Below are positions 1-5,719 of a stretch of DNA of 6,514 nucleotides, piece after piece (position 1 is the first letter of the stretch; each line of letters opens with the position of its first letter). The notes beneath the pieces are model-generated. The model did not search any database, was not told where the DNA came from, and saw nothing but the letters and a program-made list of their open reading frames with translations. Made by a program: the position numbers and the translations under genes. This DNA is from an uncultured Eubacteriales bacterium (lineage in GTDB: Bacteria; Bacillota; Clostridia; Oscillospirales; Oscillospiraceae), in the NCBI GenBank assembly GCA_900550615.1, contig URSX01000090.1, forward strand, positions 1 through 6,514, in the 5' to 3' direction.

Positions 1-55
1 CCTCACACACCCTTCCTTACCGTTATCGCAAATATACCACTTTATCGACAGTCTC

Positions 56-82
56 AAATAGCCGCCCACCGGGCGGCTATTT
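56..82. terminator. Bidirectional intrinsic terminator hairpin after lysR
   Basis: A perfect 12-bp inverted repeat (56-67 with 71-82, arms AAATAGCCGCCC and GGGCGGCTATTT) with a 3-nt loop lies 4 bases past the lysR stop. The A/T-rich outer arms give a U-rich tail in either direction. The tail is clearer on the plus strand (CTATTTCTTATT), so it may also end a plus-strand gene lying left of the window. Bases 1-55 show nothing else. Confidence 0.8.
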
Positions 83-86
83 CTTA

Positions 87-1004
87 TTATACGATGTGAT
101 AATACCCCTGCACGAAGTTCAGAAATTGCTTTTCTGTGGGTGTGGGCGACATGTCCTGTCTATGGGCCAGGTAGATGGTGCGCTGAAGACCGCCCTCATC
201 CATGGGGAAAATCAGCACCCGGCCATTTTCTTGTTCCTGCCGCACCGACAGGGCGGACAGCACCGACACCCCGGCTCCCTGGGCCACCATGCGCTTGATG
301 GCCTCCGGGTCATCCAGCCGGGCCACGATGTGCAGCCGCTTCGTGTCATAGCCGATGCGGCCCATGTACTGCTGCAGCGTCCGGTCTGTGCCGGAGCCCT
401 GCTCCCGGGCGATGGTGGGCTCTCCCAGAAGCTCACGCCCCCATGCACCCCGGCGCTGCATGGCCTGGTAGCGGGGGGTGCTGGGTGTCACCATCACCAA
501 CTCGTCCTGCATCAGGGGATAGTATACCGTCCCGTCCGGGTCAGCCCGGGAACCTACAAAGCCCATGCGGATCTGCCCCCGCTGCAGCAGCTTGAGAATC
601 TGGGCCGAGTCGCCGTGGCGCAGCTCATAGCGATATTGGGGGTGCCGCTGGCAGAAGGAGGACATCAGCTCCGGCAGCATGTACTGCCCCGGCACGGTGG
701 AGGCCCCCAGCATCAGCGGCAGGGCGGAGAGCCGATGGGGATCTCCCGCCGCATCCGTCAGCGCCTGGCATTGGGAGAGGATCTTCTTGACCACCGGATA
801 CAGGCGCTGGCCGTCCTCCGTCAGCAATACGCCGCCCTGACCCCTGCGCAGCAGCAGCGTGACACCTAGGATCTGCTCCAGCGTGCGCAGATGTGTGCTG
901 GCCGTAGACTGGGTCAGATGCAGCAGCTCCGCGGCCCGGGTCAGACTCTCCTGCTCTGCGGCAGCGGCAAATATCTCCAGTTGGCGCAGCGTGTATTCAA
1001 ACAA
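87..1004 (-). CDS. LysR-family transcriptional regulator, probably of selenium metabolism
   Basis: A 305-aa LysR-type regulator. An N-terminal winged helix-turn-helix (about residues 4-63; recognition region LTRAAELLHLTQSTASTHL at 21-39) is followed by a linker helix and a periplasmic-binding-protein-like effector domain (about 88-300). The length is normal for the family. The start is chosen as TTG at 1002-1004, because a full AAGGAGG lies 8 nt upstream (1013-1019) and the protein then begins MFEYTLRQLEIF, the usual LysR N-terminus. The ATG at 1032-1034 and TTG at 1041-1043 are in frame. The first lies upstream of the expected transcription start and the second abuts the -10 box, so neither should be translated. 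The gene is divergent from yedE, which suggests it controls that operon. A LysR family tied to selenium genes is known, and assignment here rests on context. The effector is unknown; a CysB-like sulfur-metabolism regulator is the alternative. Confidence 0.9.
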   Translation of the reverse strand: MFEYTLRQLEIFAAAAEQESLTRAAELLHLTQSTASTHLRTLEQILGVTLLLRRGQGGVLLTEDGQRLYPVVKKILSQCQALTDAAGDPHRLSALPLMLGASTVPGQYMLPELMSSFCQRHPQYRYELRHGDSAQILKLLQRGQIRMGFVGSRADPDGTVYYPLMQDELVMVTPSTPRYQAMQRRGAWGRELLGEPTIAREQGSGTDRTLQQYMGRIGYDTKRLHIVARLDDPEAIKRMVAQGAGVSVLSALSVRQEQENGRVLIFPMDEGGLQRTIYLAHRQDMSPTPTEKQFLNFVQGYYHIV

Positions 1005-1034
1005 GGGAGATTCCTCCTTCCAGCTTTTGGTCAT

Positions 1035-1063
1035 ATTATACAAAAATCGTTATTTCCTGTCAA
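1035..1063 (-). promoter_or_regulatory. Consensus sigma-A promoter of lysR
   Basis: On the minus strand there is TTGACA (1058-1063), a 17-nt spacer and TATAAT (1035-1040), which is a perfect match to the vegetative consensus. Transcription should start near 1028, giving a leader of about 24 nt that carries the AAGGAGG site. This placement supports the TTG start at 1004. Confidence 0.85.
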
Positions 1064-1076
1064 GATGAACGATTTT
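1043..1076. promoter_or_regulatory. Inverted repeat over the lysR -35 box, candidate autoregulatory operator
   Basis: A perfect 9-bp inverted repeat, AAAATCGTT (1043-1051) and AACGATTTT (1068-1076), is separated by 16 nt. The lysR -35 hexamer sits in the middle. A protein bound here would cover the lysR promoter, which fits the negative autoregulation common in LysR-type regulators. That the LysR protein of this window binds it is inference. Confidence 0.45.
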
Positions 1077-1091
1077 GACGAAGTGTTATGG

Positions 1092-1113
1092 ATTTTATGA
1101 ATAATTATAAAAT
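1092..1113. promoter_or_regulatory. Inverted repeat at about -64 of yedE, candidate LysR site
   Basis: A perfect 7-bp inverted repeat, ATTTTAT (1092-1098) and ATAAAAT (1107-1113), has an 8-nt gap. It contains T-N11-A spacings typical of LysR sites. Its centre is about 64 bp upstream of the expected yedE start (about 1167), the usual place of the LysR recognition site at activated promoters. The region is AT-rich, so a chance palindrome is possible. Confidence 0.4.
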
Positions 1114-1130
1114 GTCATAGAAAAAGACAG

Positions 1131-1160
1131 TTGGACGGGATAAAAGCGGCACTTTATAAT
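1131..1160 (+). promoter_or_regulatory. Promoter of the yedE selenium operon
   Basis: A perfect TATAAT -10 box (1155-1160) is preceded after 18 nt by a weak -35 box TTGGAC (1131-1136). Transcription would start near 1167, leaving a 30-nt leader with AAAGGA at 1182-1187 before the ATG at 1197. A good -10 with a poor -35 is what one expects of an activator-dependent promoter. Confidence 0.65.
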
Positions 1161-1196
1161 AGGAAATACAGAAAAAACGAGAAAGGAATTCTATTT

Positions 1197-2306
1197 ATGA
1201 AGCGATTTTTCAAAGAGAACTGGCTCGTGATCGTCACGGGCATAGTCGTGGGCATCGCCGCCCTGCTGCTGCAGGCTCAGGGCAATCCCAAGAACATGGG
1301 CTTCTGCATCGCCTGCTTCGAGCGGGACATCGTGGGTGCCGTGGGTCTGCACAGCGCGGAGGCCGTGCAGTATGTCCGGCCCGAGATCATCGGCATCGTT
1401 CTGGGTTCGTGCATCATGGCCCTCATCGGCAAGGAGTTCCGGGCCCAGGCCGGTTCCGCCCCCGCCACCCGCTTTGCCGTGGGCGCGCTGGTGATGATCG
1501 GCGCGCTGGTGTTTTTGGGCTGCCCGCTGCGTATGCTGCTGCGTATGGGCGGCGGTGACCTCAACGCCTTTGTGGGCCTGCTGGGCTTCGTCATCGGCGC
1601 GCTGGTCGGCACCATCTTCCTCAAGAAGGGCTTCAACCTGGGCCGCGCCTATCAGGCCAAGAAGACCGAGGGCTTCGTGCTGCCGGTGATTATGCTGGTG
1701 CTGTTTGCTCTGGCACTGCTGGTTCCCAGCCTGTTCCACGCTTCAGAGAAGGGCCCCGGCTCCATGCACGCTCCCGTGCTGGTAGCCTTTGCCGTGGCCC
1801 TGGTGGTGGGCGCTCTGGCTCAGCGCTCCCGTCTGTGCATGGCCGGCGGTGTGCGTGATACCCTCATGCTGAAGGATCCTCACCTGCTGTGGGGCTCCGT
1901 GGCCATCCTCGTGGTGGTGCTGGTGGGCAACATCATTCTCGGCAACTTCAGCGGCTTCTCCTTCCTGTCCCAGCCCATCGCCCATTCCAACCACATCTGG
2001 AACCTGCTGGGCATGGTCATCGTCGGCTGGGGCTCCGTGCTCCTGGGCGGCTGCCCCCTGCGCCAGCTGGTGCTGGCCGGTTCCGGCAACGGCGACAGTG
2101 CTGTTACCGTTCTGGGTATGATGGCCGGTGCGGCCCTGGCCCACAACCTGAAGCTGGCCAGCGGTGCTGATCCCGGTCTCAATAAGTCCGGTGAGTATGT
2201 GAAGTATGCTGTCACCACCAATGCCAAGGTGGCCGTGGCCATGGCCCTGGTGGTGCTTCTGGTGGTCTCCCTGTGCAATGTCATGCGCAGGAAAGAGAGG
2301 GCGTAA
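1197..2306 (+). CDS. yedE: YedE/YeeE-family membrane transporter, putative selenium transporter
   Basis: A 369-aa polytopic membrane protein built as two related halves. It is of the YeeE/YedE (thiosulfate/selenium) permease family, and its selenium-associated members are thought to import a reduced selenium or sulfur species. Visible motifs are GNPKNMGFCIACFERD (29-44, Cys37 and Cys40), GCPLRMLLRMGGGDLNA (108-124, Cys109), QRSRLCMAGGVRD (209-221, Cys214) and a second GCPLR (285-289, Cys286). The pairing of Cys-containing motifs in each half matches the family's substrate path. About nine to ten hydrophobic segments are visible and there is no cleavable signal peptide. The start is ATG 1197, with AAAGGA 9 nt upstream; an in-frame TTG at 1131 lies inside the -35 box and is rejected. 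It is the first gene of the operon, 1 nt before the TusA-like gene. Transport of selenium rather than sulfur is inferred from the neighbours. Confidence 0.9.
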   Translation: MKRFFKENWLVIVTGIVVGIAALLLQAQGNPKNMGFCIACFERDIVGAVGLHSAEAVQYVRPEIIGIVLGSCIMALIGKEFRAQAGSAPATRFAVGALVMIGALVFLGCPLRMLLRMGGGDLNAFVGLLGFVIGALVGTIFLKKGFNLGRAYQAKKTEGFVLPVIMLVLFALALLVPSLFHASEKGPGSMHAPVLVAFAVALVVGALAQRSRLCMAGGVRDTLMLKDPHLLWGSVAILVVVLVGNIILGNFSGFSFLSQPIAHSNHIWNLLGMVIVGWGSVLLGGCPLRQLVLAGSGNGDSAVTVLGMMAGAALAHNLKLASGADPGLNKSGEYVKYAVTTNAKVAVAMALVVLLVVSLCNVMRRKERA

Positions 2307-2307
2307 C

Positions 2308-2517
2308 ATGGCCACTGTGGACGCAAGAGGCTTTTCCTGCCCGGTCCCCCTGCTGATGGTGCAGGAGGAGATCAAGAAGAATGACCCTGCGCAGCTGGAG
2401 GTGCTCATTGACGCTCCCTGCGCCGTGGAGAATATCCAGCGCTTCGCCTTTCACAACGGCTACCGGTTCGAGGCCGTGGAGAACGGCGACGAGTGGACGC
2501 TGAAGCTGAGCAAGTAA
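2308..2517 (+). CDS. TusA/SirA-like sulfur/selenium carrier protein (YedF N-terminal type)
   Basis: A 69-aa protein of the TusA/SirA/YedF fold. It has the start-proximal DARGFSCPVPLL motif with the CPxP signature (Cys11-Pro12-Val13-Pro14). In TusA this cysteine carries a persulfide handed over by a cysteine desulfurase. In selenium-linked YedF proteins it is thought to handle reduced selenium. The cysteine codon is TGC, not TGA, so it is not selenocysteine. The start ATG 2308 lies 1 nt after the yedE stop, with AGAGAGG 7 nt upstream inside the end of yedE, so translational coupling is likely. Selenium-type YedF proteins are usually about 200 aa with a C-terminal DsrE-like domain. Here only the N-terminal domain is present and the stop is clean. 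A plain sulfur-relay TusA is the alternative. Confidence 0.88.
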   Translation: MATVDARGFSCPVPLLMVQEEIKKNDPAQLEVLIDAPCAVENIQRFAFHNGYRFEAVENGDEWTLKLSK

Positions 2518-2531
2518 GAATCATTACGGCG

Positions 2532-2558
2532 CCCCTGCCCACTTTTGCCGGGCAGGGG
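2532..2558. other. GC-rich hairpin between the TusA-like and DUF3343 genes
   Basis: A perfect 9-bp stem (CCCCTGCCC 2532-2540 with GGGCAGGGG 2550-2558) has a 9-nt loop. It sits in the 67-nt gap of an otherwise tightly spaced operon. Only ATTTG follows, so there is no real U-tract. A partial terminator or an mRNA-stabilising or processing stem is more likely than a full stop. Confidence 0.5.
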
Positions 2559-2584
2559 ATTTGCCCTGTCCGGGAGAGGAAGAA

Positions 2585-2815
2585 ATGCTGCAAAAGAAGA
2601 AATGGCTGCTGCTGACCTTTTACACCACCGCCGGGGTCATGGCCATGGAGCGGGCCTGCAAGGAGGCGAGCCTCCCGGGCCGCATCGTGCCCGTGCCCCG
2701 GTCCATTACAGCCGACTGCGGCCTGGCCTGGCGCTGTGAGCCGGCCCTGCGGCAGCAGGTGGAGGCCCTGACGGACCCGGAGGAGGTCATGGGCATCTAT
2801 GAGCTGGAAATATAG
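2585..2815 (+). CDS. DUF3343 small protein, putative selenium/sulfur carrier
   Basis: A 76-aa soluble protein of the DUF3343 family (Pfam describes it as a putative Se/S carrier-like protein). The family hallmarks are visible: TFYTTAGVMAMERACKE (11-27), then PGRIVPVPRSITADCGLAWR (31-50) with the conserved Cys45 in DCGLA. Cys25 and Cys51 are additional cysteines. The start is ATG 2585, with GAGAGGA about 5 nt upstream; an in-frame TTG at 2561 lies 3 nt after the preceding hairpin and has no ribosome binding site. The protein is the third gene after yedE and the TusA-like gene, the usual company of this family in selenium-using anaerobes. A role in carrying selenium or sulfur bound to Cys45 is inferred from context and has not been shown for this protein. 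Confidence 0.88.
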   Translation: MLQKKKWLLLTFYTTAGVMAMERACKEASLPGRIVPVPRSITADCGLAWRCEPALRQQVEALTDPEEVMGIYELEI

Positions 2816-2817
2816 AA

Positions 2818-2862
2818 ACAGGAATACCGCCCCAAGGCAGCGCTTTGGGGCGGTATTCCTGT
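2818..2862. terminator. Shared terminator hairpin of the convergent yedE and feo operons
   Basis: A perfect 18-bp stem (2818-2835 with 2845-2862, core ATACCGCCCCAA/TTGGGGCGGTAT) with a 9-nt loop begins 2 nt after the DUF3343 stop. On the plus strand the tail is CTCC, without a U-tract. On the minus strand the tail is TTCTATATTT, moderately U-rich. It probably ends both operons. The remaining spacer to feoB (2863-2966) contains no gene I can support. Confidence 0.75.
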
Positions 2863-2966
2863 CTCCAACATGTCCCGTAAACCGGATTCGTCGGACTTTA
2901 TAAGGGTGCGGTCCCCGGGGCGGCGATTAAAGGAGATATGCTCTTGTTTGCTAATCAGATGGCTTA

Positions 2967-5459
2967 TCAGATCTTAGCGGAGAGCTTGGTAGCTTCCTTG
3001 TAGGGGCGGACCAGCATGTAGACCATTAGTGCCAAGGCAGCCACGGCGAAGATGAGGCCGATGATATTCATGTTGCCGGTGAACAGGCCGCCGAACTGGT
3101 TGATCATCAGGCCGATGACATAGGCAAAGCCGCACTGATAGCCGATGGCGAACCAGGTCCACTTGTGGTTGTTCATCTCCCGCTTGATGGCGCCGATGGC
3201 GGCGAAGCAGGGAGCGCACAGCAGGTTAAAGACCAGGAAGCTGTAGCCGCTGATGCCGTTGAAGGCATGGGCGATGTTCTGATACACGGTTCCATCGCCG
3301 CCGCCATAGAGGATACCCAGAGTACCCACGATGTTCTCCTTGGCCACAAGGCCGGTGATGGAGGCCACGGTAGCCTGCCAGTTGCCCCAGCCCAGAGGCT
3401 GGAAGATCCAGCAGATGGCGCCGCCGATGGCAGCCAAAATGGAGGAGTCGATCTCGCTCTCATCCAGCATCCGGAAGGTGCCATCCACCCAGCCGAAGTA
3501 GGTGGTGAACCAAACAAAGATGGTGGAGAGCAGGATGATGGTACCGGCCTTCTTGATAAAGGACCAGCCGCGCTCCCACATGCTGCGCAGAACGTTGCCC
3601 AGAGTGGGCCAGTGATAGGCGGGCAGCTCCATAACAAAGGGGGCGGGGTCGCCGGCGAACATCTTCGTCTTTTTCAGCATGATGCCGGAGACAATGATGG
3701 CGGCCATGCCGATGAAGTAGGCGGAGGTGGAGACCCATGCGCTGCCGCCGAACAGAGCGCCGGCGATCATGGCGATGAAGGGCACCTTAGCGCCGCAGGG
3801 GATAAAGGTGGTGGTCATAATGGTCATACGGCGATCCCGTTCATTTTCGATGGTACGGGAGGCCATGATGCCGGGCACGCCGCAGCCCACGCCGATGAGC
3901 ATGGGGATGAAGCTCTTGCCGGACAGACCGAACTTGCGGAACACGCGATCCAGCACGAAGGCGATACGGGCCATGTAGCCACAGGCCTCCAGGAAGGCCA
4001 GCATCAGGAACAGCACCAGCATCTGAGGCACGAAGCCCAGCACGGCGCCGACACCGGCCACAATACCGTCATTGATCAGGCCGCTGAGCCAGGGCGCCGC
4101 GTTGGCAGCATCCAGGCCATCGCCCACCAGCACGGGGATGCCGGGCACCCATACGCCGTAGTTGGCGGGATCCGGCGCATCAAAGCCGTTCTTTTCCAGG
4201 TAGGCCACGGCGTCCACATAGGTCATCTGAACCACATCGTCCATCTTATCGGCACCCTCGGGCAGGGCATCGTAGTAAGCGGTCATGGTGTTGATGGCCA
4301 GGGTCTCCTCGTCCTCCACATCCACGGTGGCGGTATCGGAGGAGGGCTTGAAGGCCTTCATCTCTTCCAGGGTGGCAGCGGCGTCAAAGTCTTCTGCCTC
4401 GGTGTCCAGACCCAGGAAGGCGTCCACAGCCTGCACGGCGGCGGTGTATTCGTCGTTGACCTCGTTATATTCCTTGGAGCCGATGCCCAGCAGATGCCAG
4501 CCGTCACCAAACACGCCGTCATTGGCCCAGTCGGTAGCGGGGGCACCCACGGCCACCATGGCGATCCAGTAGACCAGGAACATTACCACGGCGAAGATGG
4601 GCAGGCCCAGCCAGCGGTTGGTGACGATCTTATCGATCTTGTCGGAGGTGGAGAGAGAACCGGCGCTCTTCTTCTTATAGCAGCCCTTGATAATCTCGGC
4701 GATGTAGACATAGCGCTCGCCGGTGATGATGCTCTCGGCGTCGTCGTCCAGCTCTTTCTCGGCAGCCTTGATGTCCTCCTCAATGTGGGCCATGACGTCG
4801 GCGGGAATGTTCATCTGGGAGAGAACCTTGTCGTCGCGCTCGAAAATCTTGATGGCGTACCAGCGCTGCTGCTCCTCGGGCATGTTATGTACGGCGGCCT
4901 CCTCAATGTGAGCAATGGCGTGCTCCACGGGGCCGGAGAAGGTGTGCATGGGGATGGTCTTGGCGTTGTGGGCGGCGCTGACGGCCTCCTCGGCGGCCTG
5001 CATAACGCCGGTGCCCTTCAGAGCGGAGATCTCCACCACCTTGCAGCCCAGCTCCCGGGCCAGCTCCTGGGTGTTGATGCTGTCGCCGTTCTTTTTGACA
5101 ATGTCCATCATGTTGATGGCCACCACCACGGGAATGCCCAGCTCGGTGAGCTGAGTGGTGAGGTAGAGGTTACGCTCCAGATTGGTGCCGTCGATGATGT
5201 TCAGGATGGCATCGGGGCGTTCCTTAATGAGGTAGTTACGGGCCACCACTTCCTCCAGCGTGTAGGGGGACAGGGAGTAGATGCCGGGCAGGTCCATGAT
5301 GACCACGTCGTCATGCTTTTTCAGCTTACCCTCTTTCTTCTCCACCGTCACGCCCGGCCAGTTACCCACGAACTGATTGGAGCCGGTGAGGGCATTGAAG
5401 AGGGTGGTCTTGCCGCAGTTGGGGTTGCCCGCCAATGCGATCTTGATTTGTTTTTCCAT
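2967..5459 (-). CDS. feoB: Ferrous iron transporter FeoB with acidic extracytoplasmic insertion
   Basis: An 830-aa FeoB, the GTPase-coupled inner-membrane Fe(II) importer. The N-terminal G domain shows G1 GNPNCGKT (11-18), the G2 threonine T38, G3 DLPG (56-59), G4 NMMD (116-119) and G5 SALKGTG (145-151). A helical spacer domain of roughly 170-270 follows. The membrane part begins near 284 and contains the Gate motifs GVGCGVPGIMASR (523-535, Cys526) and FIPCGAKVP (Cys555), then a second Gate half ending LVRPYKEATKLSAKI. In many FeoBs the first motif reads GCNVP; here it is GCGVP. Residues about 326-445 form a long acidic insertion between the first two membrane segments. The protein is longer than E. 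coli FeoB (773 aa). The start ATG 5459 has AAAGGAG about 6 nt upstream. It is the last gene of the feoA2-feoA1-feoB operon, after a 260-nt spacer. Confidence 0.97.
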   Translation of the reverse strand: MEKQIKIALAGNPNCGKTTLFNALTGSNQFVGNWPGVTVEKKEGKLKKHDDVVIMDLPGIYSLSPYTLEEVVARNYLIKERPDAILNIIDGTNLERNLYLTTQLTELGIPVVVAINMMDIVKKNGDSINTQELARELGCKVVEISALKGTGVMQAAEEAVSAAHNAKTIPMHTFSGPVEHAIAHIEEAAVHNMPEEQQRWYAIKIFERDDKVLSQMNIPADVMAHIEEDIKAAEKELDDDAESIITGERYVYIAEIIKGCYKKKSAGSLSTSDKIDKIVTNRWLGLPIFAVVMFLVYWIAMVAVGAPATDWANDGVFGDGWHLLGIGSKEYNEVNDEYTAAVQAVDAFLGLDTEAEDFDAAATLEEMKAFKPSSDTATVDVEDEETLAINTMTAYYDALPEGADKMDDVVQMTYVDAVAYLEKNGFDAPDPANYGVWVPGIPVLVGDGLDAANAAPWLSGLINDGIVAGVGAVLGFVPQMLVLFLMLAFLEACGYMARIAFVLDRVFRKFGLSGKSFIPMLIGVGCGVPGIMASRTIENERDRRMTIMTTTFIPCGAKVPFIAMIAGALFGGSAWVSTSAYFIGMAAIIVSGIMLKKTKMFAGDPAPFVMELPAYHWPTLGNVLRSMWERGWSFIKKAGTIILLSTIFVWFTTYFGWVDGTFRMLDESEIDSSILAAIGGAICWIFQPLGWGNWQATVASITGLVAKENIVGTLGILYGGGDGTVYQNIAHAFNGISGYSFLVFNLLCAPCFAAIGAIKREMNNHKWTWFAIGYQCGFAYVIGLMINQFGGLFTGNMNIIGLIFAVAALALMVYMLVRPYKEATKLSAKI

Positions 5460-5473
5460 GTGACTCTCCTTTC

Positions 5474-5491
5474 GGTTAGCAAAGCCTAACC
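5474..5491 (-). promoter_or_regulatory. Small palindrome GGTTAG-N6-CTAACC just before the feoB ribosome binding site
   Basis: A perfect 6-bp inverted repeat (5474-5479 with 5486-5491) lies immediately upstream of the AAAGGAG of feoB. The half-sites match GGTTAG/CTAACC as found in DtxR/IdeR iron boxes, but those have a 1-bp centre rather than 6 bp. It could be a weak operator or an RNA stem affecting feoB translation. CTAACC also occurs upstream of feoA2 at 6198-6203. Confidence 0.35.
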
Positions 5492-5513
5492 AGTACTTAA
5501 AAAATTAATAGGG

Positions 5514-5624
5514 GCCTGAAAGAGGGACGGCGAAAAAAGCCTTGCAGCGTTCGCGTCCGCAGACGCGAAAAATTCAAATCATTTTCCACCGCGACATATG
5601 CGTGGGGGAAAATACCTCTCAGGC
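5514..5624. repeat. Approximately 110-bp palindromic (MITE-like) element between feoA1 and feoB
   Basis: The ends form an imperfect terminal inverted repeat: GCCTGAAAGAGG (5514-5525) pairs with CCTCTCAGGC (5615-5624) apart from a 2-nt insertion. Inside are a perfect 8-bp hairpin, TTCGCGTC-cgca-GACGCGAA (5550-5569), and an imperfect stem with TTTTCC and GGAAAA arms around 5582-5612. No reading frame is visible. The layout resembles a non-coding palindromic mobile or REP-type element, or a structured RNA spacer. Copies elsewhere in the genome would decide between these. Confidence 0.5.
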
Positions 5625-5635
5625 TGCCAGTGTGG

Positions 5636-5660
5636 AATTTTGAGCCAAAGGCTCAAAATT
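5636..5660. repeat. Perfect 11-bp hairpin in the feoA1-feoB spacer
   Basis: AATTTTGAGCC (5636-5646) pairs perfectly with GGCTCAAAATT (5650-5660) around an AAA loop. It has the shape of an intrinsic terminator with AT-rich outer arms. It lies 12 nt beyond the palindromic element on the feoA side. It could trim or attenuate transcription into feoB. Confidence 0.55.
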
Positions 5661-5688
5661 ATGCGCGCAGCAGACTGCAAACCTTTGC

Positions 5689-5712
5689 CGAAAAATTCCG
5701 CAGGAATTTTCG
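5689..5712 (-). terminator. Possible leaky terminator hairpin directly after feoA1
   Basis: AAAATTCC (5692-5699) pairs with GGAATTTT (5703-5710) around a 3-nt loop, and CG pairs extend it past a bulged A. On the minus strand it comes 7 nt after the feoA1 stop, and the 3' arm reads GGAATTTTTCG, which includes a five-base U run. The stem is AT-rich and weak, so partial termination (more feoA than feoB transcript) is plausible. Confidence 0.4.
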
Positions 5713-5719
5713 ACAGTTG

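Noticed and set aside
96..869. A 257-codon plus-strand frame opposite lysR
   Set aside because: The composition (His, Gly, Gln, Pro rich) is that of a shadow frame, there is no ribosome binding site and it lies wholly inside the LysR gene.
1131..1196. N-terminal extension of YedE from a TTG at 1131
   Set aside because: The codon lies in the -35 box of the yedE promoter, so it would not be in the transcript. The ATG at 1197 has a proper ribosome binding site.
2338..2340. Possible selenocysteine (TGA) at the CPxP motif of the TusA-like protein
   Set aside because: The codon reads TGC, an ordinary cysteine. No in-frame TGA interrupts any of the selenium genes in this window.
2938..3003. A 21-codon plus-strand frame starting ATG after AAAGGAG
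   Set aside because: The spacing between the AAAGGAG and the ATG is only 2 nt, the frame is tiny and it runs into the feoB 3' end. It is most likely chance.
3165..5489. A 774-codon open frame on the plus strand opposite feoB
   Set aside because: It is rich in Gly, His, Asp and Val in the way of an antisense frame of a GC-rich gene. It has no domain I recognise and fully overlaps the clear FeoB reading frame.
5460..5719. A small gene between feoA1 and feoB
   Set aside because: No open frame with a start and ribosome binding site is apparent. The stretch is dominated by inverted repeats.
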